Shown: positions 17,334-26,294, numbered from the stretch's first letter. The stretch: DNA of 64,000 nt from JADJLQ01 sp038251405 (GCA_038251405.1 JBBSBH010000015.1:46184-110183); one strand, 5' to 3'. The notes: a model not told the origin generated them from the sequence alone. Made by a program: numbers and translations.

Positions 17334-18761
17334 ATGTTGGAAATTCAGGGAAAGTTAATAAGTCTCGATATCATTGAAAAAAAATTTGTTTGCAATTTGG
17401 AAGCTTGCAAGGGGGCTTGTTGTGTCGAAGGTGATGATGGGGCCCCACTAGAAAAAGATGAAATTGAGTCAATTTCAAATAACCTTGAAAAGATACTTCC
17501 GTTTCTCGATGAAGAAGGTAGTCAATCTATTAAGTCAAAGTTTCATTACATATCATCTAAGAACAAATATTCTACTGAGCTTAAATCTGATGGCTCCTGT
17601 GTTTTTTCTATCAAAGATGAACTTGGCATTTTACATTGTGGTATAGAAAAATCGTTTAATGCAGGTGAATCAAACTTCCTGAAGCCGATCTCATGTCATT
17701 TGTATCCTATTAGAATCACTCAACATGAAGAGACAAACTGGGAAGCACTCAACTACCACCAATGGGACATTTGCAAGCCTGCTTGCAGTAATGGTAATAA
17801 GTTGAAAATGCCCATCTATAAATTTGTCAAAAAAGCATTAGATCGCAAATATGGGCCTACCTTTTATGATGAATTGGATGAAGTCGCTGAAAATTGGTTA
17901 AAAAAAAAAATAAACTTTATGATCAGAATCTATAAATCTAAGCTCGGAAATTATTATGAAATTGAAGGGAAGTATTATCAAAGCCAGGCAGGCAATTGGG
18001 ATATTTGGATAAATACACCTGACCTCTACCAGGCATTGCTTCAAGAAAGTAATTCAGCAGAGTCTATTGATGAGACATCAATTAAAGATTTTAAAATAAA
18101 CCTGCTGGCCCCTATTGAGTCTCAGGAGGTATGGGCATCTGGTGTCACCTACCTGCGCAGTCGCGATGCACGTATGGAAGAAAGCGAAAATGCCAAAACT
18201 GCATACGATAGGGTATATGAAGCAGATCGCCCGGAGTTGTTCTTCAAATCTACAGCATCCCGGGTAGCAGGACCCGGAGATGATGTAAATATTAGAAAAG
18301 ATTCTACATGGAATGTTCCAGAACCTGAACTCACACTCTTTATAAACAATAGAGCAGAAATCGCCGGATATACCGTAGGGAATGATATGAGTTCACGATC
18401 TATAGAAGGCGAAAATACCTTGTATTTACCTCAGGCTAAGACCTATGAACGAAGTGCTGCATTGGGACCTTGCATCTTGTTGACCGCATCACCGATCCAT
18501 CCGGATACTACTATTGATCTAAAAATTTACAGGGAAAATAGTTGTGTGTATCATGGGCAAACCCAATTGAACACCATGAAAAGAAAACTGCAGGATCTTG
18601 TAGATTATCTTCATAGAGGTTTAAAATTTGAGCAAGGATGCTTTTTGATGACTGGTACAGGAATAGTGCCGCCTTCTACTTTTACCCTGGAATCAGAGGA
18701 TGAAGTGCATATTGAAATTGAAAGCATTGGGACATTGAAAAATGTGGTGAAATGGTTTTAG
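17334..18761 (+). CDS. DUF3109 Cys-rich protein fused to a fumarylacetoacetate-hydrolase-family domain
   Basis: 475 residues that are two normally separate proteins. Residues 1-~192 are DUF3109: CNLEACKGACCVEGD, then further conserved Cys in GSCVF, LHCGIE, ISCHLYPI and DICKPAC, probably binding zinc or Fe-S. Residues ~196-475 are a complete FAH-fold domain starting MIRIYKSKLGNYYEIEGKYY, with VTYLRSRDARMEES, RPELFFKS, VPEPELTLFIN and the metal-site GYTVGNDMSSRSIE; such enzymes cleave or dehydrate beta-keto acids and sugar acids. The join is an eleven-A run at 17900-17910: with one A fewer, DUF3109 would stop at a TAA right after the run and the FAH ATG would be at 17919. See findings. Read as written, it is one ORF; it may really be two genes. 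Confidence 0.75.
   Translation: MLEIQGKLISLDIIEKKFVCNLEACKGACCVEGDDGAPLEKDEIESISNNLEKILPFLDEEGSQSIKSKFHYISSKNKYSTELKSDGSCVFSIKDELGILHCGIEKSFNAGESNFLKPISCHLYPIRITQHEETNWEALNYHQWDICKPACSNGNKLKMPIYKFVKKALDRKYGPTFYDELDEVAENWLKKKINFMIRIYKSKLGNYYEIEGKYYQSQAGNWDIWINTPDLYQALLQESNSAESIDETSIKDFKINLLAPIESQEVWASGVTYLRSRDARMEESENAKTAYDRVYEADRPELFFKSTASRVAGPGDDVNIRKDSTWNVPEPELTLFINNRAEIAGYTVGNDMSSRSIEGENTLYLPQAKTYERSAALGPCILLTASPIHPDTTIDLKIYRENSCVYHGQTQLNTMKRKLQDLVDYLHRGLKFEQGCFLMTGTGIVPPSTFTLESEDEVHIEIESIGTLKNVVKWF
17900..17910 (+). other. A11 homopolymer at the domain junction
   Basis: Eleven consecutive A encode the Lys-Lys-Lys(-Ile) linker between DUF3109 and the FAH domain. A run this long is prone to polymerase slippage in vivo and to indel errors in sequencing; ten A would give ...W-L-K-K-K-stop, followed 6 nt later by the natural FAH ATG. 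Confidence 0.8.
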
Positions 18762-18836
18762 TCTTTAAAAAAATGAAAATATAGGAAGGATTTATTTTTT
18801 ACAATTCTATAATCTTTTAATATCCGGTGCTTTACC

Positions 18837-18844
18837 TATCTTTG
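18837..18844 (+). promoter_or_regulatory. -7 promoter element of guaB
   Basis: TATCTTTG ends 3 nt before the ATG at 18848. This favours 18848 over the TTG/ATG starts further upstream, which would lie in front of the promoter, and predicts a leaderless mRNA. Confidence 0.5.
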
Positions 18845-18847
18845 CAC

Positions 18848-20332
18848 ATGGAAAATCAAATTTACAGATCACTTCCCATGCTTGAGGAAATGTACACGTT
18901 CGATGATGTACTTTTAATTCCTTCTTACTCTCAAGTATTACCCAGAGAAGTCAATATTTCTTCACAATTAACTACTGGTATCCGACTAAATGTACCTGTG
19001 GTTTCGGCTGCAATGGATACGGTGACGGAAAAGAAACTAGCTATTGCTATCGCCCGTGAAGGGGGTATAGGCATTATCCATAAAAATATGTCCATTGAAG
19101 CACAAGCAGATCAGGTACGAAGTGTAAAAAGATCAGAAAGTGGCATGATCATAGACCCTATCACCCTTAACAAAGATGCCAAAGTAAAAGATGCCCGACA
19201 AATAATGGACAAATACAGTATAGGCGGAATCCCTATAATAGATGCGCAAAATCATCTCATAGGAATTTTAACCAATCGGGACCTCAGATTTGAAACTAAC
19301 CTCAATAGGCCTATTACGGAAATAATGACAAAGGAAAAGCTAATAACTGCTCCAAACGGCACTACTCTGGAGCAAGCTAAATCAATCCTTCAAAATTACA
19401 AAGTTGAAAAGCTTCCTGTAGTAGATGACTACAATAAACTGATTGGATTGATTACTTATAAAGATATTATGAGATTGGAAGACTATCCCTTATCGTGTAA
19501 AGATAATTATGGTAGATTGGTGGTGGGTGCTGCTGTAGGAGTGAATAGTGAATTGCACGATCGTGTGGATGCTCTGGTTCAGGTTCAAGTGGATGTAATA
19601 TGCATAGATACTGCTCATGGCCATAGCAAGGGAGTGATTGATGCTATAAAGTCAGTAAGAGCAAAACATCGGGATCTCGAAATAATTGCAGGCAATATAG
19701 CTACCGCTGAAGGTGCAAAAGCCCTGATAGATGCAGGTGTAAATGGTGTAAAAGTAGGGGTTGGCCCCGGAAGCATTTGCACCACGAGGGTCGTTGCTGG
19801 GGTAGGTGTACCACAACTTTCTGCAATAATGCATTCTGCTGCGGGTATAAAAAATAGTGGAATACCTATAATCGGGGACGGTGGAATCCGATTTACCGGT
19901 GATATAGTAAAAGCAATTGCTGCAGGAGCAAGCTCCATTATGGCTGGTGGTTTGTTTGCTGGAGTGGAAGAAGCACCTGGTGAAACTATATTATACGAAG
20001 GAAGAAAATTTAAAACATACAGAGGCATGGGATCATTAGGCGCTATGCATGCCGGATCAAAGGATAGATATTTTCAGGATGCAGAAGATGATATCAAAAA
20101 ACTAGTACCTGAAGGTATAGAGGGTCGTGTACCCTATAAAGGAATGCTATCAGAAGTAATGACACAGAATATTGGTGGATTAAGAGCAGGAATGGGCTAC
20201 TGTGGTGCTGCTACCATTGAAGATTTACAAAAAGCAAAGTTTGTGAAAATTTCATCGGCAGGTATGCACGAAAGCCATCCCCATCATGTAACTATCACGA
20301 AAGAAGCACCAAATTACAGCTCAAGATCCTAA
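18848..20332 (+). CDS. guaB: IMP dehydrogenase
   Basis: 494 residues from the chosen ATG. The enzyme oxidises IMP to XMP with NAD+, the first step to GMP. FDDVLLIPSYSQVLPREV opens the barrel; two CBS domains occupy about residues 95-205; the catalytic loop is GVGPGSICTTRVVAGVGVPQ (Cys), and GDGGIRFTGDIVKA and YRGMGSLGAMHAGSKDRYF are the IMP-phosphate site and flap. The C-terminus is complete. It converges with aroA; I see no clear terminator in the 47-bp gap. Confidence 0.95.
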   Translation: MENQIYRSLPMLEEMYTFDDVLLIPSYSQVLPREVNISSQLTTGIRLNVPVVSAAMDTVTEKKLAIAIAREGGIGIIHKNMSIEAQADQVRSVKRSESGMIIDPITLNKDAKVKDARQIMDKYSIGGIPIIDAQNHLIGILTNRDLRFETNLNRPITEIMTKEKLITAPNGTTLEQAKSILQNYKVEKLPVVDDYNKLIGLITYKDIMRLEDYPLSCKDNYGRLVVGAAVGVNSELHDRVDALVQVQVDVICIDTAHGHSKGVIDAIKSVRAKHRDLEIIAGNIATAEGAKALIDAGVNGVKVGVGPGSICTTRVVAGVGVPQLSAIMHSAAGIKNSGIPIIGDGGIRFTGDIVKAIAAGASSIMAGGLFAGVEEAPGETILYEGRKFKTYRGMGSLGAMHAGSKDRYFQDAEDDIKKLVPEGIEGRVPYKGMLSEVMTQNIGGLRAGMGYCGAATIEDLQKAKFVKISSAGMHESHPHHVTITKEAPNYSSRS

Positions 20333-20379
20333 TCAGATTTAATTTAATGAATTGAAAGTATACTCATTACCAGTAGCTT

Positions 20380-21645
20380 TTAATAGCTAGACTGCATTCC
20401 TAAAGATTCCAAATCATTCCAAAATGCAATATAGGACTTGGCTACCACTGACGGATGTTCGATTTCAATAGGATGTAATAAGGCTAATGGTGCCATACAC
20501 ATGGCCATGCGATGATCTTCATAGGTTGCAAATTCTGGTACCGAATCATCAAATCTTGCCTTGCCTTCGACCATATGATATTCTAAATTACTAAGCTTCG
20601 TCATTTTAGCTGGTAATTTATAAAACGGAACATGTACTTTTTTTAGTTCTGCTTTCATGGCGGCAATACGATCTGTTTCTTTTATTCGCAATGTTTGCAG
20701 ACCGGTGAAAATACCATTAACCCCCGTTGCTGCACACATGGAGATGACTGTTTGAGCCAAATCCGGACAACGAATAAAGTCCCATTCTATAGATTTTGGA
20801 AGGGGATGATCCATTTTTTTCAAATCAATATGATCAGAATAAAAATTTGTAGAAATATTAAAGAATTTCCCGATTTCTGCTATGGCACTATCACCCTGAA
20901 GGCTATTGGCAGAAATTCCATACAATGAAAGTTCAGATTTCTCAGCAATGGCTGCTAAACTGTAATAATAGGATGCGGCTGACCAATCCCCTTCTACAAA
21001 TAAGTGGTTGGCTTGGTATATTTGAGGTTCAATGATAATGGTCTCATCGATCCAGGAAGCTTCCACACCAAAATGCTTCATCATCGCTAATGTCATTTCT
21101 ATATATGGCCTTGAGATCACTTCACCTATCATGGTTAATTCTAATCCATTGGGCAATGAAGGGCCTATCATTAAAAGGGCTGAAATATACTGGCTACTAA
21201 TGGTTGATTTTATAGTGACCTTTCTATTTAGTTTTCTGAGATCTACCGGGTGAAATTTTAATGGTGGATAGCCCTTATTTTCGAGATATTCTATTTTGGC
21301 CCCCATTGCAAGAAGGGTATCTGCTAACTCCCCTATTGGTCTTTGCTTCATTCGCTCACTTCCGGTAAGTGTCACTTCCTTATCACCTATAGCCAAATAA
21401 GCCGTAAGAAATCGATAGGTGGTGCCAGCGGCCCCAGTGTCTAAAACCGGTTCCTGACTTGAAAGCAGAGCATTCATCAGTTGGGTGTCTTTCGAAGTAG
21501 AAAGATGATCCAACGTAATATCAGCTCCATTAGAAAGTGCTTGAATAATCAATGCTCTGTTACTAATACTTTTAGATCCATCCAAATGAATGGCCCCCAT
21601 GATTTTAGACTCGGGAAAGTGAATCTTGATTTTGTCCTCTACCAT
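20380..21645 (-). CDS. aroA: 3-phosphoshikimate 1-carboxyvinyltransferase (EPSP synthase)
   Basis: 421 residues. It joins PEP to shikimate-3-phosphate in chorismate synthesis. Substrate motifs: LDGSKSISNRALIIQAL, GAAGTTYRFLTAY, RMKQRPIGEL, IKETDRIAAMKAEL and YEDHRMAMC. The PEP-loop reads GAAGTT where E. coli-type enzymes have GNAGTA, a departure that also occurs in other Bacteroidota. The start overlaps the osmC-like gene end by 7 bp, so it is the second gene of that operon. Confidence 0.93.
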   Translation of the reverse strand: MVEDKIKIHFPESKIMGAIHLDGSKSISNRALIIQALSNGADITLDHLSTSKDTQLMNALLSSQEPVLDTGAAGTTYRFLTAYLAIGDKEVTLTGSERMKQRPIGELADTLLAMGAKIEYLENKGYPPLKFHPVDLRKLNRKVTIKSTISSQYISALLMIGPSLPNGLELTMIGEVISRPYIEMTLAMMKHFGVEASWIDETIIIEPQIYQANHLFVEGDWSAASYYYSLAAIAEKSELSLYGISANSLQGDSAIAEIGKFFNISTNFYSDHIDLKKMDHPLPKSIEWDFIRCPDLAQTVISMCAATGVNGIFTGLQTLRIKETDRIAAMKAELKKVHVPFYKLPAKMTKLSNLEYHMVEGKARFDDSVPEFATYEDHRMAMCMAPLALLHPIEIEHPSVVAKSYIAFWNDLESLGMQSSY

Positions 21646-22046
21646 TTTACTTCAACTGCTTGAATTAAATCAGGGTGGAGGCTTTTGGCTACAGGACAAT
21701 TATCAATAGTCCTAATAATAAAATCTTTCTCTTCTGGGGTGTAAGATTTATTGGTTGGCATTTGAAATATTATCTCCACTTTAGTCACTCTTCTTGGGTC
21801 AGAAGCCATATGCTTCACTACATCGGCTTTCGCTCCATCTATATTAATATTTTTACTTTTTCCAAGAATAGCAATAGTAGTCAATGCACAACTTGCCAAT
21901 GAGGTAGCTAATAAATCGGTTGGCGAAAATGCCATTCCCTTCCCATGATTGTCGATGGGGGCGTCTGTAAATATGGATTCCCCTGAGCGCACATGAGTGG
22001 CAGTGGCTCTCAGATCACCATTGTATTCTACTGTTGAAGTAATCAT
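21639..22046 (-). CDS. OsmC-family peroxiredoxin
   Basis: 135 residues, a normal OsmC/Ohr-fold length. The two redox Cys are C53 (SLASCALTTI) and C117 (TIDNCPVAKSL). These proteins reduce organic hydroperoxides, usually with a lipoyl or dithiol donor. The sequence is of the YhfA/OsmC group rather than Ohr. It overlaps aroA by 7 bp. A TACTTTTG element ends 5 nt before its ATG. Confidence 0.9.
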   Translation of the reverse strand: MITSTVEYNGDLRATATHVRSGESIFTDAPIDNHGKGMAFSPTDLLATSLASCALTTIAILGKSKNINIDGAKADVVKHMASDPRRVTKVEIIFQMPTNKSYTPEEKDFIIRTIDNCPVAKSLHPDLIQAVEVKW

Positions 22047-22051
22047 AGTGG

Positions 22052-22059
22052 CAAAAGTA
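22052..22059 (-). promoter_or_regulatory. -7 promoter element of the osmC-aroA operon
   Basis: Minus-strand TACTTTTG matches TAnnTTTG; five nucleotides (CCACT) separate it from the ATG at 22046. Confidence 0.45.
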
Positions 22060-22110
22060 ATGAAATAGGAAATTAAGACTAGAGGTATCTTGCATTAAAT
22101 ATTTATATTA

Positions 22111-22377
22111 TCAGGGAAAGTATTTATAAAATTCCTTTCTATGATCCAGAATGACAAAAAACACTGTATCCTCTTTTAAAGCTAATCCTATTCTATAATC
22201 TCCAACTCTTATTCTAAAGTAATCAGTATAACCTTTTAGTTTTTTCAAATTTTTTATTTCAGATAATGTTGCTGCAACTTCAATTTCCAAAATACATGAT
22301 TGCAGTGCTTTTTTCAATCTTTCACTTTGATATCTTTTTATTGATTTTAAGAATGACTTCTTAAATGCAGTCTTCAT
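22111..22377 (-). CDS. RelE/ParE-superfamily toxin
   Basis: 88 residues. FRIRVGDYRIGLALKEDT followed by FFVILDHRKEFYKYFP is the typical end of RelE-fold mRNA interferases, with basic and aromatic residues (R, K, H, Y) where ribosome-dependent cleavage residues lie. The N-terminal helix KKSFLKSIKRYQ is also typical. The start codon directly abuts the antitoxin stop (no gap), antitoxin first, the normal type II order. The pair lies next to a duplicated scrap of ligA, suggesting it arrived by insertion. Confidence 0.82.
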   Translation of the reverse strand: MKTAFKKSFLKSIKRYQSERLKKALQSCILEIEVAATLSEIKNLKKLKGYTDYFRIRVGDYRIGLALKEDTVFFVILDHRKEFYKYFP

Positions 22378-22581
22378 TTATTTTAATGCTTTCATTATTT
22401 CTTCTCGACTTACATTGTTAGTCTTCAAACCTAATTCAATTTTCTGAGCAAGTTCCCAATCTTTCTTTTCTAAAGCTGTTAGTGTCTTTGATTTGAGACC
22501 AAGTTTTTTAGCTATCTGTAATATCAATAATTTATCTGATTTGCTTCTGGTATTTATTAAAATAGTTTCAGTGGATTTCAT
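22378..22581 (-). CDS. Antitoxin of the RelE-type pair
   Basis: 67 residues, immediately upstream of the toxin. The N-terminal ~20 residues (TILINTRSKSDKLLIL) are short and beta-like, followed by two helices ending SREEIMKALK. It is like the small unnamed antitoxins found with RelE-family toxins in Bacteroidota; no clear RHH or HTH family could be assigned. It would bind the toxin and probably repress its own promoter, which has a TATTTTTG element four nucleotides before the ATG. Confidence 0.7.
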   Translation of the reverse strand: MKSTETILINTRSKSDKLLILQIAKKLGLKSKTLTALEKKDWELAQKIELGLKTNNVSREEIMKALK

Positions 22582-22940
22582 TATACAAAAATAAACATAA
22601 TCTTATAAATACTATTTAATCCATTCTACCCCCTCACTTTCCTAAAAAACTCATCTTTAGTCCAAATAGTCAAGGCTCCAAAGAATTTTGATTACTCTGC
22701 GCTGATCCGAATCAATATGCTTTATTACATCTGCGGGAGCGCCCGTCTATTGGTTGTTACCTGAAGCATCGTTCGTTTTACCTACCTGTCGGGGACGATA
22801 GATTACTTGAATGAAGGATTTTTTCTCCTTTATTCTATCTCTTAAGAATTTGTAAATGTGATAGTTGTATCATAATATTACATTTTACTCAATACAATGA
22901 GTAAAATTACGCATTTAACTGATTTAAATATACAAATGAA
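22582..22940. other. Gene-free region between antitoxin and ligA, with a duplicated ligA 3' scrap
   Basis: No intact ORF. Position 22645-22672 repeats the last coding bases of ligA (22960-22987) with 26 of 28 matches; read on the minus strand the scrap gives L-T-I-W-T-K-D-E-F-F-R-K-V-R-G-stop against T-I-W-T-E-D-E-F-L-E-H-I-G-E in LigA. Around 22780-22794 there is ACCTACCTGTCGGGG, similar to the CTGTCCGG repeats at 62.8 kb. Confidence 0.65.
22586..22593 (-). promoter_or_regulatory. -7 promoter element of the toxin-antitoxin operon
   Basis: Minus-strand TATTTTTG, then TATA, then the antitoxin ATG at 22581. Confidence 0.4.
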
Positions 22941-25076
22941 TTACTCACCTATATGCTCCAAAAACTCATCTTCAGTCCAAATGGTCACTGTGCCTAAGGC
23001 CTTTGCTTTATCCAATTTCGATCCGGCATTTTCACCTACCACGAGAATGTTCAATTTGTTACTCACTGCACTTATATTTTTAGCACCAGCGGCCTCGGCT
23101 TTTTCCTGGGCTTCTTCACGAGTCATTTTTGACAGAGAGCCGGTAAACAAAATTGACTTTCCCGTCAATGGAGCATGGGATGAAATCATTTTGGGCTTGT
23201 CTTCGGTAGTTTGGAACATATTCACTCCAGCTGCTTCCATTTCGCGGAGGGTTTGAATGTTTTTTTCATTGGCAAACCAGTTCATAATATTTTTAGTCAC
23301 GACCGGCCCAATTTCATTAATTGCAGTAAAATCATGTTCCTGCCAATCTTTCAAATCCAGCACATAGTTGACTTTTTCAGCTATCAATTGTGACGCGCGC
23401 TTGCCCATATGATGAATGGAAAGACTGTGAAGCAAACGCTGTATCGGATTTTTCTTTGTCTTCTCTATGGAATCTTTAAGCTTAGTTGCAGACTTTGCAC
23501 CAAATCCCTCAAGCCTGGAGATTTTATCAAAGTCAAGATTATATATATCAGCAAGGCTCTTTATCCAACCCAGATCTACAAATTTCTCCATGATGGATGG
23601 TCCAAAGCCATCAATATCCATCGCTTGCTTAGACACATGGAATATATATTTCTCCAGATCCTGTGCCCCACACTGACAATCAGGACAAATCCAAAAGGCC
23701 TGATCGGCTTCCCGAATAAGTTTTACATGCTTACCTTTTTCAGCACCAATAGGGCAATGTGATGGAAACTCTATTTTTACCTCTGCGCCTATACGATATT
23801 CTGGTAAAGATTTTACGATATACGGAATCACATCACCTGATCTTTCTACGATCACCATATCACCGAGATACAAATCTTTGGCTTTGATAAAATCTTCATT
23901 GTGCAGTGAAACTGAAGAGACGGTTACGCCACCTACTTGCACAGGTTCCAGCTTGGCAACAGGAGTAATAGTACCTACTTTTCCTACCTGGTACTCTACA
24001 TGAATCAATTTACTGGTAGCTTGTTTTGCCTGAAATTTAAAAGCGATAGCCCAGCGGGGGTGATGTGTAGTATAACCGCATTTTTCTTGCAATGCTACAG
24101 CATTCACTTTCACCACCATACCATCTATTTCATAATAAAAAGTATCCCTTTTCTCTTGCCATAGGTGACAAAAATCTACTACCTCCTGGATGCCCAGGCA
24201 TACTTTAAATTCTATAGTAGGCACTTTAAACCCCAATGATTCTAAAGCATGAATACCTTCAGCATGGCTCTCAAATTTATCTATTTTATTACCCTTCAGA
24301 TCTTCCAGGTAACCGACCTGATACACTACGGCTTCTATGCCTCGCTTAGCTGTCTCTTGCGGATCTTTGGTACGCAAACCACCTGTAGCTGCATTTCGGG
24401 CATTGGCAAATGTGGCAAAGCCTTCCTCTATACGTTGGACATTTATTTTTTTAAAACTATCTTTTCTGATCAATGCTTCCCCTCTTAACTCGGCTTTGGA
24501 GATTCCCATTTTATTGAATGCTACTTTCAACGGAATAGAACGGATAGTTTTCGCATTAGCTGTCATTTCCTCACCCTGTATGCCATTGCCCCGGGTTGCA
24601 GCTCTTTTAAGCAGGTCATTTTCATATACTAATGCGATACTTCCACCGTCATATTTTGGCTCTACACAATACTCAATCTTTTCTTCAGCAGAAAGCTTAC
24701 AGAGTTTTTTCACTTGCTTATCAAATTCTACCAAATCTTTTTCATCATAGGAATTTGCCAAAGAAAGCATCGGAATTAAGTGAGGTACTGTCTTTAGTGC
24801 CTCGGTGACATCGTTAGAAACTCTTTGTGTTGGAGATTCTCTAGTGATCCATTCCGGATGCTTTTCTTCAATAAGTTCTAATTTTTTATACAGCTGATCG
24901 TATTCATAATCGCTTATAAGAGGATCATTAAGTACAGCGTATCTATGCTCATGAAATTGGAGTATTATAATCAGATGCTCATAACTCTCTTGAGCATGAC
25001 CTAACAGGTTATCCTTATCTATAGCAAGCAGATCTTTTGTCCATTCAATGTTTTGATCAAATGTAGAGGATGGCAT
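22941..25076 (-). CDS. ligA: NAD+-dependent DNA ligase
   Basis: 711 residues, slightly longer than usual because of ~15 extra N-terminal residues. Domains: Ia (YDQLYKKLELIEEKHP), adenylation domain with nucleophile K141 in VEPKYDGGSIAL, OB fold, zinc finger, HhH repeats (GFGPSIMEKF, RLEGFGAKSATKL, INEIGPVVTKNI) and a C-terminal BRCT domain (LTGKSILFTGSLSKMTREEA). The zinc finger is unusual: HCPIGAEKG lacks the second Cys of C-P-x-C-G, while the second half reads ICPDCQCGAQ with an extra Cys. The BRCT end is partly duplicated 315 bp downstream. A TAACTTTC element sits 5 nt before the ATG. Confidence 0.93.
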   Translation of the reverse strand: MPSSTFDQNIEWTKDLLAIDKDNLLGHAQESYEHLIIILQFHEHRYAVLNDPLISDYEYDQLYKKLELIEEKHPEWITRESPTQRVSNDVTEALKTVPHLIPMLSLANSYDEKDLVEFDKQVKKLCKLSAEEKIEYCVEPKYDGGSIALVYENDLLKRAATRGNGIQGEEMTANAKTIRSIPLKVAFNKMGISKAELRGEALIRKDSFKKINVQRIEEGFATFANARNAATGGLRTKDPQETAKRGIEAVVYQVGYLEDLKGNKIDKFESHAEGIHALESLGFKVPTIEFKVCLGIQEVVDFCHLWQEKRDTFYYEIDGMVVKVNAVALQEKCGYTTHHPRWAIAFKFQAKQATSKLIHVEYQVGKVGTITPVAKLEPVQVGGVTVSSVSLHNEDFIKAKDLYLGDMVIVERSGDVIPYIVKSLPEYRIGAEVKIEFPSHCPIGAEKGKHVKLIREADQAFWICPDCQCGAQDLEKYIFHVSKQAMDIDGFGPSIMEKFVDLGWIKSLADIYNLDFDKISRLEGFGAKSATKLKDSIEKTKKNPIQRLLHSLSIHHMGKRASQLIAEKVNYVLDLKDWQEHDFTAINEIGPVVTKNIMNWFANEKNIQTLREMEAAGVNMFQTTEDKPKMISSHAPLTGKSILFTGSLSKMTREEAQEKAEAAGAKNISAVSNKLNILVVGENAGSKLDKAKALGTVTIWTEDEFLEHIGE

Positions 25077-25081
25077 AGGCG

Positions 25082-25089
25082 GAAAGTTA
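25082..25089 (-). promoter_or_regulatory. -7-like promoter element of ligA
   Basis: Minus-strand TAACTTTC differs from TAnnTTTG only in the last base; CGCCT and then the ATG follow. Confidence 0.35.
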
Positions 25090-25235
25090 GTGAGATTTAG
25101 GGAAAATGAATATTGGGAAAATATCTTTTATAACAAAAAGGTTTCGGCTAATAAATAAAGTATCAAACAGCCCTTACATCATATTGCCACTCACGCCAAG
25201 TTTATCCTGCAAATGCTTTCAAAAAATCCAGCCCA

Positions 25236-26243
25236 TTATTTGGCCTCCCCATCAGCATTGATTAGCTCCCATAGTTTATCTTTCAACTCTTCCAGGCCAA
25301 CATTATTTACTGCTGATATCATTACATAAGGTACTCCTTTAGGAAGTTTCTTCTTGAGAGCAGTTACTGCTGATTTTTCTATAAGATCCATTTTGGTTAC
25401 TGCCAGCAGGCGTGGTTTTCCTAATAGTTCTGGATTGAAAAGCTTTAATTCATTGAGTAAAATTTTATACTCTTTACTGATGCTTTCCGTGTCTGATGGC
25501 ACCATAAAAAGTAGCACGGCATTTCGTTCTATATGTCTTAAGAATCGAAGACCCAATCCCTTTCCTGCATGAGCATCCTCTATAATCCCTGGGATGTCTG
25601 CTATCACGAAAGATCTGTTATCTCTATATTTTACTATACCCAGATTGGGCACCAAAGTGGTAAAAGGGTAGCTTGCTATTTTGGGTTTAGCTGCAGTGAC
25701 AGAGGCCAAAAAAGTGGACTTTCCTGCATTCGGAAACCCTACCAGACCTACATCTGCCAGAATTTTTAATTCAAAAGAGAGCCACGCTTCTATTCCCTCA
25801 TCACCAGGTTGAGCAAACCTTGGAGTTTGGTGAGTAGAGGTTTTAAAAAAAGCATTTCCACGCCCGCCCCGGCCGCCCTTCAATAGAGTCACTTGCTCTC
25901 CATCAAGAGTGATTTCAGCTATTTGCTCTTCCGTATCTACAATTCTGATTACTGTCCCGAGAGGTACTTCTATTATTTGGTCTCCTCCATCAGCTCCCGT
26001 TCTTTGAGCTTTGGCTCCTTTGCCTCCATCGTCTGCAAATACATGTTTTTTATATCTTAGATGAAGTAATGTCCATAATTGACTATTCCCTACGGCAATA
26101 ATATCACCGCCCCTACCACCATCACCGCCATCAGGACCTCCTCGGGGTATATATTTTGCTCTATGAAGATGTACAGCTCCTGCACCTCCATGGCCTGATC
26201 GGCATTGGATCTTTACAAAGTCTATGAAGTTTTCTTCTGCCAT
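25236..26243 (-). CDS. obg: GTPase Obg/CgtA
   Basis: 335 residues from the ATG at 26243, chosen because Obg proteins begin M-A-x-x-N-F-I/V-D; an in-frame upstream ATG at 26267 would add eight residues. The glycine-rich Obg fold (GGDGGRGGDIIAVG, GGKGAKAQRTGADG, GGRGGRGNAFFKT) occupies residues 1-~155; the G domain has GFPNAGKSTFL (G1), DIPGII (G3), TKMDL (G4) and SAVNNVGLEEL (G5). It acts in 50S ribosome assembly and stress control. There is no extra C-terminal OCT domain. It lies 27 bp (from the long start) after adk. Confidence 0.93.
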   Translation of the reverse strand: MAEENFIDFVKIQCRSGHGGAGAVHLHRAKYIPRGGPDGGDGGRGGDIIAVGNSQLWTLLHLRYKKHVFADDGGKGAKAQRTGADGGDQIIEVPLGTVIRIVDTEEQIAEITLDGEQVTLLKGGRGGRGNAFFKTSTHQTPRFAQPGDEGIEAWLSFELKILADVGLVGFPNAGKSTFLASVTAAKPKIASYPFTTLVPNLGIVKYRDNRSFVIADIPGIIEDAHAGKGLGLRFLRHIERNAVLLFMVPSDTESISKEYKILLNELKLFNPELLGKPRLLAVTKMDLIEKSAVTALKKKLPKGVPYVMISAVNNVGLEELKDKLWELINADGEAK

Positions 26244-26294
26244 AAGAGAATTAAATTTAACAGACAAAGAATTACTTCATCTTGAAAAAAGAAT

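Noticed and set aside
19615..20028. 137-codon minus-strand ORF inside guaB
   Set aside because: Composition and Pro/Ala-rich low-complexity sequence are those of a shadow of the conserved guaB barrel; no RBS or family.
22582..22940. CRISPR or integron-like array next to the toxin-antitoxin genes
   Set aside because: Only one duplicated segment is present; no regular repeats, spacers or recombinase gene.
24337..24750. 137-codon plus-strand ORF inside ligA
   Set aside because: Antisense shadow of the ligA adenylation domain.
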